In this document: positions 43,301 to 52,894 of the stretch, piece by piece | How positions within the stretch are numbered: the first letter of the stretch is position 1 | Layout of the letters: every line of letters starts with the position of its first letter | NCBI GenBank assembly: GCA_963989245.1 | Contig: OZ022339.1 | Span: 55,407,295 to 55,471,294, forward strand | Source: Nansenia antarctica | Lineage: Eukaryota > Chordata > Actinopteri > Argentiniformes > Microstomatidae | DNA length: 64,000 nt | Reading direction: 5' to 3' | Notes under the pieces: generated by a model | Told to the model about the DNA's origin: nothing | Seen by the model: the letters and a program-made list of their open reading frames with translations, nothing else | Database searches by the model: none | Translations under genes and position numbers: made by a program

Positions 43301-43813
43301 TTTGTTCTCCCCCGGGAGGCAGAGTAGGACGGAGTAACCAGAGAACGGAGTAACCAGTGAACGGAGGAAGCGGGGAGAAGCAGCGGAGTGTCGGGTGCAG
43401 AGAGACGTCCAGAGCGCTACAGGAGAGCCGCAACCGGAAGGGTCGGGCTGGAAGCGAGCGGGGACGTTCTCGCCTGAGCAAGGCTCAGCCAGACCGAACT
43501 CCAGACCAGCTGCTCCCAAATAAAACCCGTTCTTAAACTGCCAAAGCCTATTGTCTGTCTCCCTCTGTGCCCGAACCTGTTACATTAACGTTACGTCTTT
43601 GTAGTGTGTGGGTGTGTGCGTGCTTAACTATTATTGCCCGTGCATTGGGGCCCGTCGTTATGCCACTGTGTGCGTGTGAGCGAACGAGCAAGCAGCGAGA
43701 GGGAGGGAGGGAGAGAAAAATCGTTATAATTTTTTCCCTGGTAAATTTTTGCCCTGTAGCGTATATAGACAGCACCTCAGCACCCCCAGTCAAAATACCT
43801 TCCCGCGTGCCTG
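40330..43813. mobile_element. Apparently complete hAT transposon, 3484 bp
   Basis: Terminal inverted repeats CAGGGACGCGGGAAGG on the left and CCTTCCCGCGTGCCTG on the right. The 8-bp TSD ATCGCAGT is at 40322-40329 and 43814-43821. Subterminal GGGGGTGCTGAGGGTGCTGC recurs inverted near the right end. It sits between the Gypsy 5' LTR and gag and carries one long plus-strand transposase ORF. Confidence 0.96.
40607..42964 (+). CDS. hAT transposase (TTF/BED-type, 785 aa, uninterrupted)
   Basis: ATG at 40607 (MAQKRISEFFSKNAKSTRTI) is preferred because the frame upstream lacks conserved sequence. A Pro-rich N-terminus leads to FPGRKIGTETFERSFQKSWF, a TTF-type zinc finger with LCFCCSKAIEKG and the catalytic core: FYGLTADATTDVSISEQFSI (first acidic block), GFCFDGAANMSGRMQGVQ (second), YVHCSNHALDLVL, LCPTRWAVRTKA. 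An insertion helical domain follows, and the C-terminal dimerisation region has CLPVSAASSERSFSTLRRLK and TWLRNNMTQRRLTHL with the conserved Glu/Ser/Trp pattern. Protein length fits autonomous hATs of the ZMYM/TTF type. No stop or frameshift, so the copy may be active or only recently silenced. No introns needed. Confidence 0.92.
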   Translation: MAQKRISEFFSKNAKSTRTIEVELEEDADAGAGPSSTLPTDHHPTPSSVAAGPSRSEAYVSPSQHRPGGDQAVPPPPPPFDEPCRPDIRFPGRKIGTETFERSFQKSWFTRWKWLHYVTERDTVLCFCCSKAIEKGLRHHDRKTSAFTVGGFCNWRKATTKFSQHEMSDMHSESVRLLASLNNTPINALLSDVVEKEQQTARNVLELIFRSIRFLGSEGLPLRGNNNRDGVLWKLMMERTYALPKSREWLQRRDNWMSDTIQNEILEIFAHAVQREIISEARERHFYGLTADATTDVSISEQFSICLQYVDSKLEAVNVFLGFYSAPDSTGETLFSCIKDVFVRLNLPLERLTGFCFDGAANMSGRMQGVQAKLKEQCPNALYVHCSNHALDLVLQEVAREVRVVADTFNFVRGVSVVIGESSKRKALFQSMFGIGSDDEVVCNLLALCPTRWAVRTKAILRVVSSYTAVLETLKTLEQDKTVRGDTRAKISGLYKQATKARTYFGLLSCEALFGPCEAVARSLQSEKASASGALECVSALRQRIHALREDGFVQEITSKVTACAEKNKLQMPLPPRTSRTPARLRDTEKTEAVVTDVGEQQWRREFYEALDLVTTELDRRFDQEGLQVAALREQTIINAANGVYSGLTEITAAQVPDQLDKCRLHMQLTMLGDLSKTKGLKSAQDVAGFFGGLHPQTRELLTEVEKFIELCLCLPVSAASSERSFSTLRRLKTWLRNNMTQRRLTHLTLLHVHSDILERMDIQPLMRTFINNTPERKSTFGVFK

Positions 43814-44106
43814 ATCGCAGTCCAACAACCTCAAACCTAAAGGAAATCTGGGGACAAACAATCTACTCTTCCATAACCAAACTCCAACAAAACAAACAGA
43901 GGAGAACAAATGAACACATGTGAAACTCCCAACACTGGCAACCAATTAACCTACTAATTAACCAATCAATTAACCAAACAGCAAACCACAACCAAAGAGA
44001 GCCAAACAGCTCTCACAGTAACCCAAACCAAAATTGCCAGTAAGAATCAATCAACAAACCAAGCAAACCATAAAAAGGTCCAACACAAAATGACGAGCCC
44101 CCAATT

Positions 44107-44455
44107 TGTTACACACCCGAAGGTAGTAACAAATAAGGGAGTCCACACATGCGTTTAAATGGTACAATTAAAGTTTTATTTACTTAAATGAACCAAAATA
44201 AACTAAATAACATGTATATGATTATGGATAAGAATCAGTAGTGTATGCCATGAGTGAATGGTTGTATAATGGATGTTGTATGTGTAAGGTGTATGAACGT
44301 ATGTAGTGTAAAACTAAAAGGCCCCAAAAACCAGGTACCCAGAGACCTTACAAACGGAACCCAAATCATAAGGAAGAGAGAGAGAGCTGAGGACCATCCT
44401 CTCATATATATATCCCCAGCTCCCCAAACCCAGGTGACACCACTCAGGCGTCACA
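44107..44455 (-). repeat. 5' LTR of the Gypsy-like element
   Basis: 349 bp, near identical to 34420-34832 except for a 64-bp internal deletion close to its outer end. On the minus strand it is followed by the putative tRNA-Pro primer binding site at 44104-44093. Confidence 0.9.
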
Positions 44456-46146
44456 ATACTCGTCCAACACTAAGAGATTGCGGACGCTTGACATCTCCAT
44501 GTGTAAAGGTGTCTCCATAACAACAGTGGACCGCCTTCAATCACAGCTCCGATTTCTGGAGAACATCCACTGTGGGCGGGGCTGACCTCACTCTCACACT
44601 CTGATTGGACGTCCTGAATGACTGAACTTCCTTGAATGACTGAAGGTCCAGAATGATTTCTCAGAAACACGCTGCTACCGCAATATCACATTAAATAATT
44701 GGATAAACTACCTGATCCTTTTAATGATGATGAAAATAATATCTAATAGCTTCAGTAATGTGAGTATAGTATAAGTTGTGATCCCTTACTTGGACTGTGT
44801 GTACTGTATGCTCAATATGCTGGCAGGTTCCAGCAGTCAGAAACTGTCATTCTGTCTATCAGGGCTGGTAAAAGACTCAGTCTCCTGTCTGTCTTCTCAC
44901 CATCTGACTGTGGACATGGCCCTGTTTAAGCACACTTAAAATGTATCCTTCTTTCCTCCTCTCCTTGAATATATCACTAATCTGACATGACTTGACTGGT
45001 ACAGGGTTTCCAAGCGAAGGTCAGAGTTCAAGAGGGAACCAATCCTAGGTTCCACAAGCCCCGCCCTGTTCCCTATGCTTTAAAGGAAGCTGTAGAGAAG
45101 GAACTAGAACGCCTGGAGAAGAATGGCATCATCTCAAAAGTGGATAGGAGCGACTGGGCTGCCCCTATTGTCGTGGTTCCCAAGAAAGACCGCAGTGTGA
45201 GGATATGCGGAGACTACAAGGTCACAATAAACCAGAGTATTCAGAAGGAAGAATACCCACTGCCAAACGTCGAGGATCTGTTTGCCACCCTAGCCGGGGG
45301 TAAGGTTTTCAGTAAGCTTGACCTGTCGTTTGCTTATCAACAGCTGATGGCTATGAACTGATGTCTCCACAGGTCTCTCTCCATACTCGTCCAACACTGT
45401 AAGAGATTGCGGACGCTTGACATCTCCATGTGTAAAGGTGTCTCCATAACAACAGTGGACCGCCTTCAATCACAGCTCCCATTTCTGGAGAACATCCACT
45501 GTGGGCGGGGCTGACCTCACTCTCACACTCTGATTGGACGTCCTGAATGACTGAACTTCCTTGAATGACTGAAGGTCCAGAATGATTTCTCAGAAACACG
45601 CTGCTACCGCAATATCACATTAAATAATTGGATAAACTACCTGATCCTTTTAATGATGATGAAAATAATATCTAATAGCTTCAGTAATGTGAGTATAGTA
45701 TAAGTTGTGATCCCTTACTTGGACTGTGTGTACTGTATGCTCAATATGCTGGCAGGTTCCAGCAGTCAGAAACTGTCATTCTGTCTATCAGGGCTGGTAA
45801 AAGACTCAGTCTCCTGTCTGTCTTCTCACCATCTGACTGTGGACATGGCCCTGTTTAAGCACACTTAAAATGTATCCTTCTTTCCTCCTCTCCTTGAATA
45901 TATCACTAATCTGACATGACTTGACTGGTACAGGGTTTCCAAGCGAAGGTCAGAGTTCAAGAGGGAACCAATCCTAGGTTCCACAAGCCCCGCCCTGTTC
46001 CCTATGCTTTAAAGGAAGCTGTAGAGAAGGAACTAGAACGCCTGGAGAAGAATGGCATCATCTCAAAAGTGGATAGGAGCGACTGGGCTGCCCCTATTGT
46101 CGTGGTTCCCAAGAAAGACCGCAGTGTGAGGATATGCGGAGACTAC
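44456..46146 (+). repeat. 929-bp tandem array, right part of copy 3, copy 4 and partial copy 5
   Basis: Copy 3 resumes with the TSD at 44456 and ends at 45006 (2-bp deletion in CACTGTAAGAG). Copy 4 is 45007-45935, again 929 bp. Copy 5 starts at 45936 and stops after 211 bp at GGAGACTAC, where it is fused to LINE sequence. The RT part and LRR-like exon are as in the other copies. Confidence 0.95.
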
Positions 46147-47178
46147 GACTTCACCCCCGTCCACCCCAGCAACTCCATCGTAAAGTTTGCAGACGACACC
46201 ACCGTGGTGGGCTGCATCTCGGGGGGGGGACGAGGCGGCGTACAGGGATGAGGTAGAGCAGCTGAGCAAGCTGTGCAAGGTTAACAACCTGCTGCTGAAC
46301 CAGTCAAAGACCCAGGAAATCATCGTGGACTTCAGGAGGAAAAAATCTGAGGTCCAGCCCCTGCTCATCGACGGAGAGAGCGTGGAGAGAATCTCAACCC
46401 TCCGAATCCTGGGGGTGCACATACAGGATGACCTGTCCTGGAAGAACGACACAGCAGCCATCATCAAGAAGGCACAACAGCGGCTCTTCTTCCTGAGAGT
46501 CCTCAGGAAGGACCACAACAAGCAGGAGATACTGGTGGCCTTCTACCGCTGCGCAGTGGAGAGCATCCTCACCTACTGCTACAGAGAGTCGTGAGAACAG
46601 CCCAGAAGATCACCGCCGCCCCCCTCCCCTCTCTGGAAGAGCTGTACAACACACGCTGCCTCAGGAAGGCCTCCAAGATCTCCAGAGACCCATCCCACCC
46701 TGGGTACGAACACTTTGCCCGGCTGCCCTCGAAAAGGCGGTACAGGACCATGGCCGCAAGGACAAACAGACTGAAGCTCAGCTTCTACCCCAGGGCCATC
46801 CAGGCCCTGAACACAGCAAAGACCTAGGTTCTGGGCCCTGGACAGTCTGGACGGATTGATGGCAGCTGCTGGATTGAAAAATCAGGTGTAGTGCTGAGGC
46901 ACAAATGTGTACATTTCAAGCCTGCAAACTGCGTCACTTTAAATGAATGTGCAATAACACTATGTGCAATATGACAACCCTAGTCGTTTTATCTGTACAG
47001 TTTCGTATAGTGGATAGTGTACAGTGCCTTTATTTATGTAAACCAGCTCCTTTCCCTTCTTCTTTTTTTTTCTTTTTTTTTTTCTTTCCTAACACCAGGG
47101 GAGCCACCCCTCCCAAATTTTGTTGTTTGGTACCTGTACTATAGCAATGACAATAAAGACCATTCATTCATTCATTCA
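46143..47178 (+). mobile_element. 5'-truncated L2-type LINE fused to the array
   Basis: Same family as the LINE at 20700-22384, beginning in the middle of the RT (YDFTPVHPSN, KFADDTTVVGC). A G-run of 9 instead of 8 near 46210 shifts the frame; the second frame reads from 46220 (AYRDEVEQLSKLCKV) to about 46590, where a short deletion shifts it again (46591-46827, LPSLEELYNTRCLRKASKIS). The tail has poly-T-rich 3' UTR, AATAAAG and (ATTC)n. The join to the array uses the shared bases CTAC. Inactive. Confidence 0.9.
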
Positions 47179-50100
47179 TACCAACATTCAAATATCATAA
47201 GCATATCTTCAACTATTTTCAATTTCAATGTATGACAACCATAGAGCTTACAATCTGCACTTTCATAATCTGTAAACAACTGGAAAATTACATTGCCCTA
47301 TTTTTGGGGACTTTTTCCACATGTTGATGGGGGGGGTAATCTTTTTAATTACAATGACTGTGAGAGGAGAGAGGAGGAGAGAGAGATACAGCAGAGTGAA
47401 GGGGGAGACACCAAATCTGCCCCGCTTCTTGAGTTCCCCTTCCCAAATGATTCTACCTCTCTCTCTCTCTCTCTCTGTCAACCCTCTACCATGAGGGTAA
47501 AATGTAACATTTCTCTATGATGTCTTTGCTTGTGATAGTTGTATATGTTTACAACGTTATTCAAGCGTCATTTGATTCATTCTCACTTGACATTAATTTT
47601 GTTCTTCTCGTTGTTCTCATCAACCCAAACTCACAAACATTTTCAGCCTATCCTATTGTTCCATGTTTGTTGTTCCAAAATGCATATTTGCGGCCAATAA
47701 TAATAGCACGCTACACTACAGAGAAAGGATCAAACTAGGTGGACGTTTTATCACAGTACATTTACCCTCTGAAATGGCAAACAATAAACTATAAACTATA
47801 ATTTCTGTCAACACTGGGCTTTATTTGGTATTTACGCAATGACCTTTCGTTCCTTGCACAGGTTCACAATAAACTATTGGTGGGGAAGGTTTGGACTAAC
47901 CATAAGATCTACTCTCCACAGGATATTAAAAGACTCACTGACAATTGTAACTGTTGGTATTCTGGAATCCAGGCCATGAGGTATCAGTGACCGTGCCTTC
48001 CTACAAGACAAGTATAGTAAGTAAACAGGTTCAGACAGAAATTAACATGTGCAGATGGACCTGCCAACACAAAAGAAGAAGGTAACCTTGTGAATAAATG
48101 TGACCCTTTTTCCAAGCATTTGTTTGTCTAAAAATAAGGAGCAGGCATTCACACTATTTTTGGCTTAGTCACCGTGACTGAATTGTGACTGATACGGGAC
48201 ATCTTGACCTAGATAAGAAGTAAACCACAACTCTACACAATAAAAGTGGACAGACACCATGGAACCTAATGTACAAAACTTAGTAACACCCAAAGTAACA
48301 ACAATAACAAAGCTGTCCAGTTCAGCTCCTACTTTTTCACATAGCCTTAAAGGAGCGACACATTACATTTTCACTGTACTACAGCCTAATGGCGGGGTGA
48401 AGAGGACTAACTAACTAACAGCCTAATGGCCTTGACAAATTTGCAGGGATTGTGGAGAAATAGTGCTTAAAAGTATTACATCCCCACCCATGCTTGATTG
48501 GTATTAGCGTATTGGTTTCTCCTGACCGGTCAAGTGCAATCTGAGCTCAGGAGGAGGGGGGGTGAGGCAAAAGTTGGACCACCCTTTGCATCATGTGAAG
48601 CCTCCAGAAATATATCATAAACAGTGGATCGGGAGCCCAGAAACTATAACCTCAGCTGACGGAAAACAGAGAAGACTCAGAGGGGAGGGTAAACAGAGGA
48701 GAACTTGTGCCATAGGAAAGCAGCAAGAGCTTAAGAGAAAGGTCAGACATGATTTTATGTATGATATCTTCTGGCAACATTGAATGCATGACTGTTGTGT
48801 TTTGGATAAGGTAGTTTTGATGTAGTGAACTGCTTTTTCAAAGTATCTTTAGTTTGACAAACTATGAGTAGCTTTAGTGTAGTTAAACTTCTCTCCTTGT
48901 AAAGTAATTGGTAATCTAGTTAAATACATTTTCAGAGTACCTTCCCCAACACTGGAAATGACATTACACATGATGTAGCATTTCAGAAACTACTTTATTA
49001 TTAATTTCAGAAACCACTTTTGGCACTTTTGTTGAGATGTTGTTTCATTATACTGTATATCCAACAATACACAGCATCCCATCATAATCCCACCATTAAC
49101 CATTAACCTAAATAAAGCCTTCAACATTTCAGCTCATTTGCATGACATGCAAATATTTTGCTGTTGCAGCTTCTGCCTACCACTTTGGAGATCATTTAGA
49201 TCAGTGACTACATTAAAGCACAGACAGTTCTTCCAATTACAGCATTGCATATGTGTTTTCTTACCTTGTAAGAAAATTAGTCTATGGACAAGGTCAGAGT
49301 TCAATCCAAATGTTGGATTTGTTTACATCGCTGCTACCCTAATATGAGCATTTTCTAACTAAGGACTTGATTTACATAATTTTCAAGCATGATATTTAAA
49401 TTTTAAAAATTATTATTTCTAATGTTAGTGGTTGGTGAAAATGGCTAGGTAAACAAACGCACAGAATAGATTGTGCTTTCTCCTTGTCCATAGACTGGAG
49501 TCACTATCCCTTTAAATACACATGCACATATACATCAGACACAATCGAGAGTGCTCTGCCATGTGATCCCTTTTTGGTGTGCAGAATTCTATTTATATAC
49601 TGTGCATTGCAGACAGTGCGATATGTGTGAGTAGACTTGACTGTGGCACATTTTCCAATGATTTAATGGGCCATGTCTGCATTGGACAGCTTCTCCCAGT
49701 AGATGGAAACTCAGGTTGTGGGCAACCAAAATCCACGTAAATCCATGGGCCAGATAGTTCTTGTGGTACTGTTTGTTAATCGTTTTAGCTAATTTCTCCA
49801 CATTGGTTGGTTGCCTTGGTCTTTCAAGAAATGTATCCATTTTGATAAGGCCTGCAACTATTGCATAGATTATGCTTGGCTAGCTTGGTGGTTTCCATCA
49901 AGTTCTTGCCAGATGTTTGGTGCACTGCAATAAAAATAATAAATAAGAAGTGACTACTTTTTGCAAGTTATACATTATGTTTGATTAATATTGGTCAAGT
50001 TAATGTGTATTAGTGAAGTTTCTATCATTCACATTTTAAAATATAGATTTTCATTATATTTTCGCTGCAACCTGAGCTTGCTTCACGGCGCATCGCACCG

Positions 50101-50190
50101 GTTAAGAACCATTGCCCTGAGGGCAATTTTTGTGCAGCATAAATGACAATTAAAATACATATTATACCCATATAAATATAACTAAGTACA
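47179..50190. other. Non-coding region upstream of the asb2-like gene
   Basis: No supported coding sequence. Seen: a TATAAACTATAA-type AT-rich stretch at 47780, and at 48530-48743 a purine-rich block (GGAGGAGGGGGGGTGAGGC, ending near an AGAAAG|GTCAGA donor-like site) that could be a 5' UTR exon of the downstream gene. A minus-strand open frame at 49589-49840 has no known domain. A weak upstream-exon call only. Confidence 0.3.
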
Positions 50191-50194
50191 AAAT

Positions 50195-50625
50195 GCAAGG
50201 TTAAACATCAGTGAGAAACAAGGCAGCAAGGTTAAACATCAGTGAGAAACAAGGCAGCAAGGCGTGAGCTTAGAATTATAAGGTTCTATCTCCGTTTAGG
50301 GTAGTTCAGAGATATTGAGCGTCAAAGTCTTTACATTCCATTATGTTTTGTGAGATGGAACCTTTGTATTTTATGAATTACTAACTCAAAAATGTCAACA
50401 TTTTTAAAATAACACCACACAGGCATTAATAAACACCTCACGAAGGTTAAACATCAGTGAGAAACAAGGCAGCAAGGTTAACACACTTTAGCATTAACAG
50501 CTGCCATGGCCTTGGTGCTGAATAAGCCTTGAGCTCTAGCAGTCTTTAGCCTGGGTACTCTGTACTGAATAAGCCTTGAGCTCTAGCAGTCCTAAGCCTG
50601 GGTACTCTGTACTGGAGCACCCAAG
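50195..50625. repeat. Short direct repeats (27-31 bp and about 44 bp units)
   Basis: AAGGTTAAACATCAGTGAGA then AACAAGGCAGC occurs at 50200, 50228 and 50443. Separately, GAATAAGCCTTGAGCTCTAG then CAGTC and AGCCTGGGTACTCTGTACT is duplicated at 50519 and 50565. Confidence 0.85.
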
Positions 50626-50639
50626 GTAATTGTTGGAGC

Positions 50640-50910
50640 TCAGAGTACACCCGAGATGGTGAGAGTTCTTCTCCCCTGACCCAGGTATCTGTAGGAACTG
50701 ACCATGTCAACATCCATGATGGTCTGAGCTGGTCTTTCTGGAAATCAGTTATTATGTCCTTGGTCTAACTGATATTGAGGAGGACCATGCCTGGATGTCA
50801 TCCAGTACACCCCTGTGTTTTGATTAATTGAAGATTCATCTGGGGCAGACTGATCACCACAGAATCATCAGCATATTTAAAGAGGGGCTGCAGTGGCTGA
50901 TTACACTTAG
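50640..50910 (-). mobile_element. Decayed LINE RT fragment
   Basis: The minus strand retains LFKYADDSVVISL, the catalytic ADD block of an L2-type RT, followed by degenerate sequence with stops. No tail or TSD is visible. Confidence 0.55.
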
Positions 50911-51285
50911 ATTTTCCTCCTCCTTTTAAAAAAAAATGCAACTGAGAATGAGATTTGAGAGTTGATGTACCAGTGAAAGCCCAACCTTCAAAATGACTCA
51001 ATGGGGACATTACAATTACCGGTACATAAAATACTGGGTTTCTGTTATTGTCCTTACACTAGTCCACAAGGAAGTGAGGAGCAATCCAGGAGGAAGCAAT
51101 ACTGTTTGCAGCAACATGAAACCTGTTACATTAGTGTCTGTTGACCTGGATCTTGAGGGTGGGTGTAACCGAGTTAAAGTGGTAAACTCACTCCTCAAAG
51201 TGAAATACCCCCACCCAAGCCATCAAATTGCTAGCTATTCAGTGGCATAGCTGGTTAACATCAGGTATTTTTGGGTGATGGTCAG

Positions 51286-52389
51286 GGGCCTCATTCATAA
51301 CGGGTGCTTAGATCAAATGTTGATCTTACCCGTGTCGTACGTAGAAAACCACGTCAACGTAGTGATTTATACAATTTCAACGTGAGTCAATTTGATCGTG
51401 GAAACGATCGTAGCTCGACGTCGAGTATTCAACTTGCTTACGCACATTACCTACTGGTTATGCGGAGTTATTACAGGCATGTGAGCCGCACTGCCTAGTG
51501 TAATTCATGCAAGTGGCTCGTAATAAAATTAACGATGTTGTTATCAGCCGAGAAAATGAGTTTAATTCAAGATTTAAAAGGAACTGATGTTTCTGATTGT
51601 ATTTCAGTCTTCCTTTATATCCCTCCGGAGCTGTCTATCTCCCCTTCAACATGCCTAGTGCGTTCCACAACGGACCTTGCCCGGCCAAGCTCTAAATTAT
51701 ACTGGATTTTCTCCGGTGTCAGGGAGTGAGCAGCCATATAAGAATAAGACCACCTGATAAGAATAAGACCATTATATTATTACAGTATAAGCAGCACTCG
51801 AGTTGAGGGGGGATGGCATCCCCCCTGAAATAAAAACAGTCAAAATCACCCCCCTCTTTCCATACTTAATGTCATTTTATCAATGAACGTGGTATTACTG
51901 CTATTTCAAGGTGCGAGGGGGCACGCACACATGCAATGACAGTTACTGACACTGAAGTCACTGGAGAGGGGATGCTAAAATTGTCCTCTTATAAAATCCA
52001 CCACCTCCCCTGATTTTCTTTTACAACTTGAGTAGAGTATAAGCATGTGCCTGTGTGCCTGGTTAGTTATCATGATCAAACGTTACAAATGCAACTTACA
52101 GAGAAGCCACCCTTCTCTGCCCTCTCCCACTTCCAGACGAACGCCTACCCTATATTATAGCACTTGTCTTAATTCAGCCGCTATAATTCAGCCTCTATCA
52201 CAGGGTGTTAATACAAACCTCATTCACCTGCGTTCATTTTTACCTGTGTTGGTATTTATAGAAGGAAGCACGTACGCAACTTTAAACCATCTCAGCCCGT
52301 TTTATAAATAATGCTTACGTCCGTTTAGAAAACTGTGCTTACGTGAAAGTCAAAGATGACGTTCAAGTACTTCTTTATGAATGAGGCCC
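51286..52389. mobile_element. Harbinger-like non-autonomous element, 1104 bp
   Basis: Ends GGGCCTCATTCATAA and TTATGAATGAGGCCC are perfect inverted repeats, flanked by a 3-bp duplication CAG (51283-51285 and 52390-52392), as in PIF/Harbinger elements. The sub-terminal arms share further inverted similarity (TTACG, AAAACC/GTTTTC, CGTAAGC). Small open frames at 51304 and 51535 show no transposase domain. The middle may include an unrelated insertion, since 51720-52060 has no counterpart in the other arm. Confidence 0.75.
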
Positions 52390-52539
52390 CAGGTGTGTTG
52401 GCAATACAGGACGCAGGATTGAGACGTGTGCAAAAATGATCATGTTTGCACCCTCCCCCGAGACAACACACACACATGCACTTTTCCAGGGAGAACGCAG
52501 CTCTGGTCACAGAGTCAGGCCCTGTCAGTTACCAGCTCA

Positions 52540-52640
52540 CCTCCGGCTCCCTCCTGGGGTGGGGATTGAACCAGCGACCTACCGATTGCTGGCTAGCCTT
52601 TCTAACCTCTAGGCTACCTGCTTTCTAACCTCTAGGCTAC
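52540..52640 (-). mobile_element. tRNA-derived SINE head
   Basis: On the minus strand TAGCCTAGAGGTTAGA resembles an A box and GGTCGCTGGTTCAATCCC a B box of a polymerase III promoter, spaced as in tRNA-like SINEs. The A-box end is duplicated once (TTTCTAACCTCTAGGCTAC twice on the plus strand). Upstream GC-rich sequence may be SINE body. Confidence 0.65.
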
Positions 52641-52894
52641 TATTATGAATTAGTGCAATTTAAGCCACAGTAAAAACACCCAATTTCTTTATGAAACATT
52701 TTATAATATTGGATAATGTCACACAGTCAGTAGGCCTAAATAATTCCACTTCACAATGTGAGTGCACTGTCATCTTGTCAGCATACTTGTCAGCATTAAT
52801 ATTAATAATTATTATAGGTGCTTTGTAATAGGTTATGAATCATGAAGAAGGAAAAAACTGACATCCATGCTTTCCTCCTCTCTCCAGATCCAAG

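Larger units (their letters stand above)
34420..44455 (-). mobile_element. Non-autonomous Gypsy-like LTR retrotransposon with two nested hATs
   Basis: Two LTRs (34420-34832 and 44107-44455) bound an internal region with gag and protease on the minus strand but no RT, RNase H or integrase. The target duplication ATAC is at 34416-34419 and 44456-44459. On the minus strand the 5' LTR is followed by TGGGGGCTCGT, complementary to a tRNA-Pro 3' end (primer binding site), and a G10 polypurine tract precedes the 3' LTR. Without the two hATs the element would be about 3.5 kb. It must have relied on enzymes from another element. It lies inside copy 3 of the 929-bp array. Confidence 0.9.

Noticed and set aside
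52540..52615. Functional tRNA gene
   Set aside because: A- and B-box-like sequences are present but no cloverleaf with paired acceptor stem; interpreted as a SINE head.
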